Source: Hallerella sp963656065 (GTDB lineage: Bacteria; Fibrobacterota; Fibrobacteria; Fibrobacterales; Fibrobacteraceae). From it: DNA of 64,000 bases. Below the pieces are notes generated by a model. It made no database searches and had not been told where the DNA came from. It was given only the letters and a program-made list of their open reading frames with translations. A program made the position numbers and the translations under genes. The stretch is taken from contig CAVKGV010000004.1 in the NCBI GenBank assembly GCA_963656065.1, positions 141,841 to 205,840 on the forward strand, in the 5' to 3' direction. Positions 35,932-44,334 of the stretch are shown here, piece after piece (the stretch's first letter is position 1; each line of letters starts with the position of its first letter).

Positions 35932-36677
35932 TGATGCTGTTTGATATTCACGTTCACATGGGTCAATACTTTGACGATTACTATACGCCACCCAGGGTTT
36001 TGCGCGCGTTAAAGTGTGCGGGAATAACCCATTTTGCTTACTCCAGTACTTCCAATGTGGTGACGGATGATCCGGCGTTTATGCGGGAGGAACGCGAAAC
36101 CATGCATGAACTTTCTGATGGGCGTGCCGTTGCGCTTCTTTGGGTGACCCATTCCATGTTGCGAAAATCTCGGGATTTGTCCTTGTATCTCGATGACGGA
36201 ATCCGTGGGTTGAAAGTTCACGGCGGTTCCGAGAAATGGTTGCCGAACGGGAAGTCGCTTGCCCGAGTTTTTGATATAGCCAAGGAGAGAAATTTGGCGG
36301 TGATGCTCCATACGGGCGAGAAAGACGAATGTTTTGCGGGAATGTATGAGTCGATTATCAAAAAGTATCCGCAAGTCAAGGTGATTTTGGCTCACGGACG
36401 TCCACTTGTCTCGACGATGGATGTTTTGCGGAGTTGTCCGAACGCTTTTGTCGATACGGCTTTTATGCCGCATGAACATTTGCGGGTTCTTCTTCAAGAA
36501 GGATTTGCCGATCGGGTTTTGTTTGGGACGGATGCGCCTATTCCGGGACGAACGCTTCGCAGTTCTTTGCCTAGATATTTGCGAATGCTAATCGAAAGGA
36601 GCGAGAAAATTGCTCAAAATCACTGGAATAAAATTTCATGGAAAAGTTCACGGCGAGTGTTAAACATAAACAATTAA
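35928..36677 (+). CDS. Amidohydrolase (amidohydrolase_2/TatD-like metal-dependent hydrolase)
   Basis: 249 aa TIM-barrel hydrolase. Metal ligands and signature stretches are in order: LFDIHVHMG (HxH), LKVHGG, VMLHTGEKD, VILAHGRP and LFGTDAPIPG (catalytic Asp). Such enzymes hydrolyse or decarboxylate small substrates; the substrate is unknown. Three ATG codons in a row (35928, 35931, 35934) could start it; the third has GGAG at the best distance, and the first overlaps the stop of the preceding small ORF. It sits at the head of a locus with a precursor peptide and SPASM maturase, so a role in peptide processing or export is possible but unproven. Confidence 0.85.
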   Translation: MMMLFDIHVHMGQYFDDYYTPPRVLRALKCAGITHFAYSSTSNVVTDDPAFMREERETMHELSDGRAVALLWVTHSMLRKSRDLSLYLDDGIRGLKVHGGSEKWLPNGKSLARVFDIAKERNLAVMLHTGEKDECFAGMYESIIKKYPQVKVILAHGRPLVSTMDVLRSCPNAFVDTAFMPHEHLRVLLQEGFADRVLFGTDAPIPGRTLRSSLPRYLRMLIERSEKIAQNHWNKISWKSSRRVLNINN

Positions 36678-36687
36678 GGAAAATTCA

Positions 36688-36924
36688 ATGAGCTGGAAGA
36701 GATGTTTAGAAGCTTCTTTTGGAATGGAAGACCATATGTTTGCCTGGCATCCGTCCGACAAGGCGAAGGCTAGAGAGGCTTTTTGCGAGGCTGTAGATGA
36801 GAAAGTGGATTTTGATGAATTTGTCGAGGCCGCAAAAGCTTTCTTGACGGAAAAAGGCTGTTCGCAAGAACACATCCAAAAAGAAATAAAGAAGGTCAAG
36901 GAACTGAAATCTTACTTTGATTAA
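36688..36924 (+). CDS. Small helical protein, unknown
   Basis: 78 aa (MSWKRCLEASFGMEDHMFAW ... KKVKELKSYFD), all-helical by composition and charged, with three Cys. Not recognised. Start ATG 36688 follows AAGGAAAA. It lies ten bases after the amidohydrolase stop and 75 bases before the precursor peptide, so it is probably part of the same transcript. It could be an accessory or carrier protein for the peptide. Confidence 0.65.
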   Translation: MSWKRCLEASFGMEDHMFAWHPSDKAKAREAFCEAVDEKVDFDEFVEAAKAFLTEKGCSQEHIQKEIKKVKELKSYFD

Positions 36925-36928
36925 CCCG

Positions 36929-36954
36929 CATATCCGATTGCTGCAGCGGATATG
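36929..36954 (+). promoter_or_regulatory. Hairpin before the precursor gene
   Basis: Perfect eight-pair stem CATATCCG / CGGATATG with a ten-base loop and no T-run. Probably an mRNA processing or stabilising element giving the precursor its own stoichiometry. Confidence 0.5.
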
Positions 36955-36999
36955 TGGAAAACAAAACGCAGCAAGAACATTTAACCGAATGAGGTTATT

Positions 37000-37128
37000 A
37001 TGAAAAAGTACAAGAAGCCGCAGCTCGTGGCGAAGAACAAACCGACCGGCAGCTTTGCCGCTGGTTGCCCGGCAAAGACTAGAGCTACACCAGGGGCGAC
37101 TTGCGTGAGCTGTGAAATAGCAAGGTAA
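37000..37128 (+). CDS. Putative RiPP precursor peptide, Cys-containing
   Basis: 42 codons, too short for standard ORF lists. The leader-like start is MKKYKKPQLVAKNKPTG; the core-like end is SFAAGCPAKTRATPG followed by ATCVSCEIAR, with Cys at 23, 35 and 38. A KKYKKP-type start and small residues around Cys (AAGCPA) are typical of precursors modified by radical SAM/SPASM enzymes, and such an enzyme is encoded 700 bp downstream on the same strand. It is preceded by GAGGTTATT and flanked by hairpins. It resembles the Cys-rich FibroRumin-type peptides described in Fibrobacter and Ruminococcus (name from memory). The modification and product are unknown. Confidence 0.72.
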   Translation: MKKYKKPQLVAKNKPTGSFAAGCPAKTRATPGATCVSCEIAR

Positions 37129-37131
37129 ATA

Positions 37132-37171
37132 AAAATGGAAGTTTGTGGGAAACACCATGAATTTCCATTTT
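37132..37171 (+). terminator. Hairpin after the precursor gene, partial terminator
   Basis: AAAATGGAA pairs with TTCCATTTT across 22 bases, followed by A/T-rich sequence. It starts four bases after the precursor stop and may let only part of transcription continue to the maturase genes. Confidence 0.55.
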
Positions 37172-37202
37172 ATCACAATTTTTAATTAACAAAGGATAGA
37201 AA

Positions 37203-37484
37203 ATGAACGATAAACTTTTTTCTCTTGAATGGTATTTTTCCACATTCGTGATGGAAGTCTATAAAAAAATGAATTTGAAAACACAGGAACCATGGCTTAC
37301 TCCAAATGAAATGTACCAGCAAATAGAATGCGAAGATTCTGTTTTGTATGAAAAAATTCAAAAATTTTTTGACCTGTATAAAATATGGTATTATGATTTT
37401 ATTGATACTCAAAAAAGAAATGACGCTGTGAGTCAACGGAAAACAATTGTGAAATATTTGAAAAAATACGAGGTGAAAGAATAA
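37203..37484 (+). CDS. Small protein of the RiPP locus, unknown
   Basis: 93 aa, rich in aromatic and charged residues (MNDKLFSLEWYFSTFVMEVY; FFDLYKIWYYDFIDTQKR). Not recognised; no signal peptide or obvious membrane helix. AAAGGA precedes the ATG. Its TAA overlaps the next ATG (TAATG at 37482-37486). This pair of genes is clearly more AT-rich than the maturase gene that follows, a sign of separate ancestry. Its place between precursor and maturase suggests an accessory role. Confidence 0.65.
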   Translation: MNDKLFSLEWYFSTFVMEVYKKMNLKTQEPWLTPNEMYQQIECEDSVLYEKIQKFFDLYKIWYYDFIDTQKRNDAVSQRKTIVKYLKKYEVKE

Positions 37485-37819
37485 TGGAAATGTTGTCTAT
37501 TTTGCTGTCAATTGCTGCAATTGTTATAACTATTTATATGGCAAGGAAAACAATAAAAATACAATTTCTTTTGACCTGTTTCCTTGAATGTATGGAAATT
37601 GGAAGGTTAAAAAATGGCAATTTAGCGGAATACGAACAACGAAGGGATGCTTTATTGGATAAAGTTAATGCTTTGGGAAAAGAGTTCTCAAAAATTGTTG
37701 AAGAATATAAGCAAAAACAAAATGGACCTGATTGTTTAAATACGGATTCTATTTTGAAAAAGTTGGATAATCAATTGACGGAAGAAATTAAAAAGTATTC
37801 AAAATACATCAAGGTCTAA
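37484..37819 (+). CDS. Small membrane protein with coiled coil
   Basis: 111 aa: an N-terminal membrane helix (ILLSIAAIVITIYMARKTIK) followed by a charged coiled-coil region (YEQRRDALLDKVNALGKEFS). Not recognised. It overlaps the previous gene by one base and ends two bases before the radical SAM gene, so all three are co-translated. It might anchor the maturation complex at the membrane (inference). Confidence 0.65.
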   Translation: MEMLSILLSIAAIVITIYMARKTIKIQFLLTCFLECMEIGRLKNGNLAEYEQRRDALLDKVNALGKEFSKIVEEYKQKQNGPDCLNTDSILKKLDNQLTEEIKKYSKYIKV

Positions 37820-37821
37820 TC

Positions 37822-39267
37822 ATGCCCTTCTACCGCCTATCCCGTGATTCCTTTGTCCGTTCCATCGGTGAATTTGGCTATATCTATAGCCAGCTTACCA
37901 AGCACGACCGCACCTATACCGATTCCGGGCGCGTTTTCTTGAATACACTTTCTCGGGAGCCGCAGAGCCTTGAAGCGCTAGTCGCAAAAGCTTGCGCCGA
38001 GTTCGACGGGGCGACTTCACAGGATATCCAGGAAGATTTCAAGGAAATGATGGATTCCTTGGTTGCTGACAGCTACTTGGTTTCTGGCGAAACGGCGGAA
38101 GAATGTGCTTCTAAGGATACGCATTTCAGTTATGCGGAAAATCCCAAGACTTCGTTCACGTACAATGCCATGCAGAATCCCGATGACGACAAGAAGTACA
38201 AGGATTCGCAGGAGTACCTGTTTGATGAGTATGTGAAAAAGCCTGCCATTCACGCTTGCCAGATTGAAGTGAATAACAACTGCAATGAACGTTGTATCCA
38301 CTGCTATATTCCGCATGAGCTGAAAAACGACCGGATGCCGTACGAATTATTGGCTAATGTCATGGAGCAACTTCACGAGGCGGGAACACTGGATTTGTCG
38401 CTTTCCGGTGGTGAATTTTTCTGCCATCCCGATGCGGAAAAGATTTTGCGCAAGGCCCGCGAACTGGATTTTTCCATCAGTATTCTCTCCAACATCACGT
38501 TGCTCACACCGCACATGATTGATGTGTTGAAAGAGGTGAATCCCGGACTGGTTCAGACTTCGCTATATAGCGTTTATCCCGAAGAGCACGACCATATCAC
38601 GCAACTCAAAGGAAGCTGTGAAAAGACCAAGGCGTCTATCGAGGCTTTGATTGCGGCAAACATTCCGGTGCAAATCAGCTGTCCTGTCATGCATTCGAAT
38701 TACAAGTCCTATAAAAAGGTGCTTGAATACGCCCATGAACGGAATTGCAAGGCGCAAACGGACTTCATCATGATGGCTCGTTTTGACTTCACGACGGACA
38801 ACCTGGCGGAACGCTTGACGATGGCGGAAACGGAAGAATTGCTAAGGGATATTGTCAAGTTTGACCAGGATTACATCGGTTATGTGGATGAAACCCCTGT
38901 ACCACAACCTTCTCGCGAAGAATGGGGCAAACAGGCTTTCTGCGGCGTGGGACTGGACAATATGTGCATTGCTGCCAACGGAATCGTTTATCCGTGTAGC
39001 GGTTGGCAGGGAATGCCTTGCGGTAATGTGCGGGAACAGCCCATCAAGGATATTTGGGAAAAATCTCCACAGCTGAACAAATTGCGCAAGCTGACCAAGT
39101 CGGTGATTCCGCAATGCTACGACTGCGAAGATCGCCAGTACTGTGCGCCTTGCCTGGTTCGCAACTTCAACGAAAGCGGTGGCGACTATACCAAGGTGGC
39201 AAAGCATTTCTGCGCTGCCTCGCACTTGAACCGAGTGATTGTCGAGGGCGCGAGAAAGAAGCCGTAA
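37822..39267 (+). CDS. Radical SAM/SPASM peptide maturase
   Basis: 481 aa. Residues 1-95 look like a PqqD-type peptide recognition domain (YRLSRDSFVRSIGEFGYIYS). The radical SAM cluster motif is CNERCIHC near residue 155, followed by DLSLSGGEFFCHP. The C-terminal SPASM region has the auxiliary-cluster Cys pattern: AFCGVGLDNMCIAANGIVYP, CSGWQGMPCGNV, QCYDCEDRQYCAPCLVRNF. SPASM enzymes of this build modify ribosomal peptides, for example by thioether or carbon-carbon links. The 42-aa Cys peptide encoded at 37000 is the obvious substrate. Overall it resembles the FibroRumin-system maturases of Fibrobacter (from memory). It is the last gene of the locus. Confidence 0.93.
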   Translation: MPFYRLSRDSFVRSIGEFGYIYSQLTKHDRTYTDSGRVFLNTLSREPQSLEALVAKACAEFDGATSQDIQEDFKEMMDSLVADSYLVSGETAEECASKDTHFSYAENPKTSFTYNAMQNPDDDKKYKDSQEYLFDEYVKKPAIHACQIEVNNNCNERCIHCYIPHELKNDRMPYELLANVMEQLHEAGTLDLSLSGGEFFCHPDAEKILRKARELDFSISILSNITLLTPHMIDVLKEVNPGLVQTSLYSVYPEEHDHITQLKGSCEKTKASIEALIAANIPVQISCPVMHSNYKSYKKVLEYAHERNCKAQTDFIMMARFDFTTDNLAERLTMAETEELLRDIVKFDQDYIGYVDETPVPQPSREEWGKQAFCGVGLDNMCIAANGIVYPCSGWQGMPCGNVREQPIKDIWEKSPQLNKLRKLTKSVIPQCYDCEDRQYCAPCLVRNFNESGGDYTKVAKHFCAASHLNRVIVEGARKKP

Positions 39268-39322
39268 TTAACCGAAACATCAACTAATGGGAAAAACAAA
39301 CCTGAAAACATAGGGAATAACG

Positions 39323-40117
39323 ATGAGCAACAAAACAGTAATAGCCAAAGACAATAAACATTTAGAAAAGCTCATTCGCGAGACTATCGAAAAGGAAGGT
39401 TGCGAATGTGACCTGAACTTTATTGATGTTTCGAATGTGACGGATATGAGTGGCATGTTTTCCTACTCCGAATTTAACGGAGACATATCCAAATGGAACG
39501 TTTCGAACGTGACGGATATGAGTGGCATGTTTGACAACTCCGATTTCAACGGAGATATTTCCAAATGGAACGTGTCTAACGTGACCAGTATGATTAGCAT
39601 GTTTAACAATTCCGAATTCAAAGGCGACATATCCGATTGGGATGTATCGAAAGTGACGATTATGTGCACGATGTTTAAAAACTCTCGTTTCAACGGAGAT
39701 ATTTCCAAATGGAATGTATCGAACGTGTGCGACATGACCGAGATGTTTTACAACTCTCGTTTCAATGGAGACATTTCCAAATGGAACGTGTCAAACGTGG
39801 CGGAGATGGGCGGGATGTTTTCCAATTCCCGATTCAACGGAGATATTTCCAAATGGAACGTATCGAATGTGACGATTATGAGCGAGATGTTTAAAGATTC
39901 TCGTTTCAATGGTGACATTTCCAAGTGGAATGTATCAAGCGTATCGGTTATGTGGGGCATGTTTAGCGGCTCCCAATTCAACGGTGACATTTCCGAATGG
40001 AACGTGTCGAATGTGATGGATATGCAAGATATGTTTGCCGAATCCAAATTCAAAGGAGACATTTCCAAATGGAATTTGCACGGGATTAATGTCAAGGACT
40101 TGGGATTAGATAAATAA
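39323..40117 (+). CDS. DUF285 (BspA-type) repeat protein
   Basis: 264 aa. A short head (TVIAKDNKHLEKLIRETIEK) leads into DLNFIDVSNVTDMSGMF and then nine units of 24 residues with the pattern F-GDIS-WNVSNVT-M--MF, the last one partial. The underlying 72-bp DNA units are also similar. Repeats of this type form leucine-rich-like solenoids for protein binding. There is no signal peptide, so unlike BspA surface proteins this one should be cytoplasmic. The same head-plus-DLNFLDVS architecture recurs in the genes at 44335-48996. Confidence 0.85.
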   Translation: MSNKTVIAKDNKHLEKLIRETIEKEGCECDLNFIDVSNVTDMSGMFSYSEFNGDISKWNVSNVTDMSGMFDNSDFNGDISKWNVSNVTSMISMFNNSEFKGDISDWDVSKVTIMCTMFKNSRFNGDISKWNVSNVCDMTEMFYNSRFNGDISKWNVSNVAEMGGMFSNSRFNGDISKWNVSNVTIMSEMFKDSRFNGDISKWNVSSVSVMWGMFSGSQFNGDISEWNVSNVMDMQDMFAESKFKGDISKWNLHGINVKDLGLDK

Positions 40118-40176
40118 CGCAGATTCTTGTCCGAAAGAAAAACGATTAACGAAAAATTATTAGAAAAGGAGCTATT

Positions 40177-43158
40177 ATGGCGCTGACTCGTTGCCCTAGA
40201 TGTCATCAGACTATAGATACTTTAACGGCACCTATGTATCGCGGAACTTTTTATTGTCACAATTGTTCGGCTTTAGTGTGGAATGAAACCGAAGCCGCTG
40301 AAAGAGAACGCGAAATAGCCAAACGAGAACGTGAAGACTCCCAGAGGAAAGAAGAGTGGCACCGGCGAAAATTAGAAGCAGAAGCAGAATACGCTAGAGA
40401 AGCGCAGGAAAAAGCCGCGAAGCTTGCCGCACAACGCTTGGAAGAACAGCAAAAAGACTCTTCCATGAAGCATTATACTTGTTGTCGTTGTCAAGGGGTG
40501 TTTAGGGAAGACCAGGGTTATTCTGCCCTCCAAACACCCATCAAGAAACCGCTATGCAATGACTGCTATTCCAGTTTGATTGAGTGCACTAGTTGTGGAA
40601 AATATATTTGGAAAGAGGAATTGCCGAAAGTTTCAGTGTTTTATAAAGATATGGGGAATGGCGTTGTAGAAAAGCAAATGCTGAAGGAACCGAGTTATGC
40701 ATGTGTATGTGACGAATGCAAAGAGGACTTTTTTGAACGCCAAAAGACATTGGAAAAGATTTATGTAGGAATCAAATGCGCCTGTTGCGGGAAATACATT
40801 TGGAAAGAGGAATCGACGGAAGTATCAGTACTTTATGAAGATACGGAAAAGGGCGTTGTAGAAAAGCAGTTGTCGGAACCGAGTTATGTCTGCGATGAAT
40901 GCAAGGAGGACTTCCTTAATCGACAGGAAGCATTGGCAAAGACCTATCGGACGATTGTTGCTAGCGATGGTTCTGGCGATTTTGAAAAAATTAGCGATGC
41001 TTTAAAGCAAACAACATGTAAAAAGATAATTGTAAAATCTGGAATCTACAGGGAACATTTTGCTGTTGATAGAGAGGTTCTTATCGTAGGAGAGGATGGT
41101 GCCGTTATCTGGGACGATACGACAAAGGAAAATGCCGTTGTTGTGATCGATGCGGAAAATGTTACTTTGGAAAATTTGGAAATTCGGGGCGCAGAACATG
41201 AATTTGATAAAGAGTATTCTTACTCGGATTGTCCCGAAAATATCGATGTCTGTGATTGGTGGCCCAAGTGCATTTACATCAAAAAGAATTGCAATCTGAC
41301 GCATTTGGAAGTCGCCTATTCTGCGGGACACGGAATCGTTTGGGGAGGAAAAGAACTAAATCCGAGAATAAAAAATTGTACGATTAAAGAAAATTCTAGG
41401 ACGGGAGTTTTGGTTGCAAATGCGACTGGTGGAGAAATTATAGGAACTAAAATTTTTGGGAATCATAATTCAGGGATGAGCATTTGTTGTTCGAAAATAG
41501 TCATCAAAGATTGTGAAATTTATCAGAATTATCAAGCTGGAATTTATTTATCCCAACGAGCGTGGCCTACAATCAAGAAATGTGATATTTACGGTAATGA
41601 TGCAGCTGGCATAGACATTAGTAATGAATCTAATCCGAACATCTGGAAGTGTAAAATTCATGATGGGAAGAATGAGGGGGTGTTGGTTCACGCAAAAAGT
41701 GAGGGTGTAATAGAAGATTGCGATATTTACGGCAATACATTTGACGGTATTAGGATTGAAGACGAATCCAATCCGAGTGTCAGGAATAGCAATGTTCACG
41801 ATGGAAAGCGAAGCGGAGTATTTGTTTGCACAAACAGCAAATGCGTAATCGAAGGCTGTGACGTTTACGGAAATGCTTGTTGTGGCATTGTGATTAAAGA
41901 TGAATCCAATCCGAATATCAAGAACTGCAAGATTCACGATGGAAAACAAGCAGGCGTGCTTGTTTGTGCGAACGGCAAAGGCATAATCGAAGACTGTGAC
42001 ATTTATGGCAATGCTATTGTAGGCATAGAAATTAGGGACGGCTCCAATCTGAGCATTAAAAACAGCAAGATTCACGATGAGACGCAAATCGGCGTGCTTG
42101 TTTGTGCAAAAGGCAATGGCATAATCGAAGACTGTGACGTTTATGGGAATGCTTGGAGTGGTATTGTGATTAATGAAGAATCCAATCCAAGCGTTAGGGG
42201 CTGCAAGATTCACGATGGAAAACAAGCAGGCGTGCTTGTTTGTGCGAAAGGCAATGGCATAATCGAAGGCTGTGACGTTTATGGGAATGCTTGTAGTGGC
42301 ATTGTAATTGATGAAGAATCCAATCCGAACATCAAGAACTGCAAAATTCACGATGGGATGCAAGCAGGAGTGTTTGTTTATGCGAAAGGTAATGGCATAG
42401 TCGAAGCTTGTGACATTTACGGCAATGCTAGTGCAGGCATAGAAATTAAGGAATGTTCCAATCCGAGCATCAAGAACTGCAAAATTCACAATGGGGAACA
42501 AATCGGCGTGCTTGTTTGTGAGAAAGGTAAAGGCGTGATCGAAGGCTGTGACGTTTATGGAAATGCTATGGCAGGCATAGAGATTAAAGATGAATCCGAT
42601 CCGCGCATCAGGAACTGTAAAATTTATATTGGAAAGAAAAGCGGAGTGCGGGTTCATACAAACGGCAAAGGCTTCATAGAAAGTTGTGATATTTTTGGTA
42701 ATTTACTCGCTGGTATTGTCATAGAAAAAATGGCAGAGCCAATTGTTGAAAAGTGCAAAATTCATGACCAGGATTGCGGTATTCAAGTTTGTACGAATGG
42801 AATATTAAATATGCAAGATTGCGAAATCAGTAAATGTCAGGAGAGCGGCATAAGTGTTTTGTCGGCAACGGGAAAAATTGCTCGCTGTAATTTTTTTGAA
42901 AATGGAACAGGAATTTCTATTATCTGTGGTTTAGGAGAACCGTTGTCTGTTGAAGATAGTAAGGTTTATAATAATGCGGTTCACGGAATCTATGTGGAGG
43001 AAAATAGTTTCCTCAAAACAAAAAATTGTGAAATCTATGGAAATGCGAAATATGGAATAAACAAGCAAAAAGGAGCCAACGTTTCGATGGAAGCGACCAA
43101 TATCCATGACAATGGAAATAACCGGGTGGGTGGCTTTTTCTCCAGTTTGTTTAACTAA
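40177..43158 (+). CDS. Zinc-ribbon / coiled-coil / right-handed beta-helix protein
   Basis: 993 aa, no signal peptide. N-terminal ribbon CPRCH...CHNC (5-32), a charged coiled coil (about 38-95), another CCRC...CNDC pair, then two copies of a 60-65-residue zinc module (CTSCGKYIWKEE and CACCGKYIWKEE, each ending CDECKEDF). From about residue 265 a right-handed parallel beta-helix runs to the end, with a repeating unit of 46 residues, two helix turns (pattern NP-IKNCKIHDGK, GVLVCA, GKGIIEDCDIYGN, AGIEI). The helix fold is shared with pectate lyases and NosD-like proteins, but no catalytic motif is visible and secretion is not expected. Start after AAAGGAG. Role unknown; it reads as a binding scaffold. 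Confidence 0.85.
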   Translation: MALTRCPRCHQTIDTLTAPMYRGTFYCHNCSALVWNETEAAEREREIAKREREDSQRKEEWHRRKLEAEAEYAREAQEKAAKLAAQRLEEQQKDSSMKHYTCCRCQGVFREDQGYSALQTPIKKPLCNDCYSSLIECTSCGKYIWKEELPKVSVFYKDMGNGVVEKQMLKEPSYACVCDECKEDFFERQKTLEKIYVGIKCACCGKYIWKEESTEVSVLYEDTEKGVVEKQLSEPSYVCDECKEDFLNRQEALAKTYRTIVASDGSGDFEKISDALKQTTCKKIIVKSGIYREHFAVDREVLIVGEDGAVIWDDTTKENAVVVIDAENVTLENLEIRGAEHEFDKEYSYSDCPENIDVCDWWPKCIYIKKNCNLTHLEVAYSAGHGIVWGGKELNPRIKNCTIKENSRTGVLVANATGGEIIGTKIFGNHNSGMSICCSKIVIKDCEIYQNYQAGIYLSQRAWPTIKKCDIYGNDAAGIDISNESNPNIWKCKIHDGKNEGVLVHAKSEGVIEDCDIYGNTFDGIRIEDESNPSVRNSNVHDGKRSGVFVCTNSKCVIEGCDVYGNACCGIVIKDESNPNIKNCKIHDGKQAGVLVCANGKGIIEDCDIYGNAIVGIEIRDGSNLSIKNSKIHDETQIGVLVCAKGNGIIEDCDVYGNAWSGIVINEESNPSVRGCKIHDGKQAGVLVCAKGNGIIEGCDVYGNACSGIVIDEESNPNIKNCKIHDGMQAGVFVYAKGNGIVEACDIYGNASAGIEIKECSNPSIKNCKIHNGEQIGVLVCEKGKGVIEGCDVYGNAMAGIEIKDESDPRIRNCKIYIGKKSGVRVHTNGKGFIESCDIFGNLLAGIVIEKMAEPIVEKCKIHDQDCGIQVCTNGILNMQDCEISKCQESGISVLSATGKIARCNFFENGTGISIICGLGEPLSVEDSKVYNNAVHGIYVEENSFLKTKNCEIYGNAKYGINKQKGANVSMEATNIHDNGNNRVGGFFSSLFN
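41620..42720 (+). repeat. Tandem 138-bp coding repeats of the beta-helix
   Basis: About eight consecutive copies of a 138-bp unit (46 codons) with high DNA similarity. A recurring 18-base piece is ATTCACGATGGAAAACAA, and GACGTTTATGGGAATGCT recurs likewise. Copy number could change by slipped recombination. Confidence 0.85.
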
Positions 43159-43169
43159 AGGAGGTTCTT

Positions 43170-43823
43170 ATGCAATACGTTATATCCATCATCTGGTTTC
43201 TTCTTTCCGGCCTTTTGATTTACAATGTATTTTATCCCGATGACAGTGTAAGCTCCGTTTTATACATCATTCTCTGCTGGATTTGTTCCGCACCTCTTGC
43301 CGGCTGTATCGTTCGCGATAGTTTGAAAAATGATAAAGACTTTAAAGATGAAAAGGAAAAGAATGGGGGAATTGTTGTAATTGGTTTGATTGTCGGTGTT
43401 GTTGTATCTATCGTAGATTTTTTCTTTATTTCGAAAGGCTTTCTCGATTTTTTTTGCGATCTCATCGAAATAGGCTTTGGGTATTTTGCCCTGGCTTCCT
43501 ATTATGTGAGTTTTCTGCTTGTTCGTTTTTTGAAATTGCAGGAAGAGGGAAGACGGATAATGGCAAAAAAGATGGATAGCGTTAAAGCGATGAAATGGAA
43601 GCAAGAACAGGAAGAGCTTAGAAGGCAACAACAAAATCGAAATGCAAAGATTAAAGAAATCAATCAAATTCTCAAAGGAATTATTGATGATGGTTTAGAG
43701 TCGGAACAGCCATTCATTAATTTCGGTCCAAAAGGAAGCGAAGAACGCTATTATGTCGCCGAATATCCCGTCAAAAAACTAAAGCCCAAGACGGAGCAAC
43801 TTATTGATAATCTAGCGCAATGA
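43170..43823 (+). CDS. Membrane protein with cytoplasmic coiled-coil tail
   Basis: 217 aa. About four hydrophobic segments fill residues 1-120 (VISIIWFLLSGLLIYNVFYP; IVVIGLIVGVVVSIVDFFFI), followed by a charged coiled coil (KWKQEQEELRRQQQNRNAKI) and a small C-terminal domain. Not recognised. It has one of the best ribosome sites in the window (AAAGGAGG, six bases before ATG) and starts 11 bases after the beta-helix gene, so the two are probably one operon. Confidence 0.75.
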   Translation: MQYVISIIWFLLSGLLIYNVFYPDDSVSSVLYIILCWICSAPLAGCIVRDSLKNDKDFKDEKEKNGGIVVIGLIVGVVVSIVDFFFISKGFLDFFCDLIEIGFGYFALASYYVSFLLVRFLKLQEEGRRIMAKKMDSVKAMKWKQEQEELRRQQQNRNAKIKEINQILKGIIDDGLESEQPFINFGPKGSEERYYVAEYPVKKLKPKTEQLIDNLAQ

Positions 43824-43884
43824 TGAAAATTCATCGCTAAGCAACCACCGGAATCATTTTGGAAATCAAAAAGGAGACCCACCC

Positions 43885-44307
43885 ATGAAACGCATCGTCT
43901 TGCTAATCCTTGCCTTGACGCTCGACCTGTTTGCGCAAGGCGGCCATTGTGAAAGTATGTTCCAAAATCTGACCAAGATTATCCCGGCGCAGAAAGTAAA
44001 AATCTGCGGGGTGACCGGAATCGACGAAGAAAGAAACGACATCTCGGGCATGTTCTTTTACATGGAAATCAAGGGCAGGCGCTATCCGGCGGTTTTTGTC
44101 TATGGAACAGATTTTGTCGAGATGCTGTATGCGGCGCCAACCGATACGTATGCGACTACGGCAAAGTGCATTGAAAGCAAGTATTTCCGGGCGATCTATA
44201 CCCACATGACGTCGGAGCAGATCGTTGCGAAGATGCTGAGCTACAAGTCTTGCGAAAAAGGCTTTGACCATCCTCCGCAAGGCTTTGGCAAAATGCTCAC
44301 GGAATAA
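43885..44307 (+). CDS. Small secreted protein, paralogue of 49679
   Basis: 140 aa with signal peptide MKRIVLLILALTLDLFAQ. Features shared with the protein at 49679: Cys near the mature N-terminus, IP, a Cys before G-x-D, the block R-DI-G-FF-ME, a Cys in a K-C-E/I stretch, and MTS-QIVAKML followed by Cys. Four conserved Cys suggest two disulfides in the periplasm. Function unknown. The two copies sit at the two ends of the DUF285 gene array. Confidence 0.7.
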   Translation: MKRIVLLILALTLDLFAQGGHCESMFQNLTKIIPAQKVKICGVTGIDEERNDISGMFFYMEIKGRRYPAVFVYGTDFVEMLYAAPTDTYATTAKCIESKYFRAIYTHMTSEQIVAKMLSYKSCEKGFDHPPQGFGKMLTE

Positions 44308-44334
44308 GGGTTCCCATTTCATGAAGGAGCGGCT

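Noticed and set aside
41548..42657. 369-aa minus-strand ORF with regular repeats
   Set aside because: It is the reverse of the 138-bp beta-helix repeats; periodicity is inherited from the real gene.
41620..42720. Possible CRISPR array from regular DNA repeats
   Set aside because: Units are 138 bp, contiguous, in frame and coding; there are no short repeats with unique spacers.
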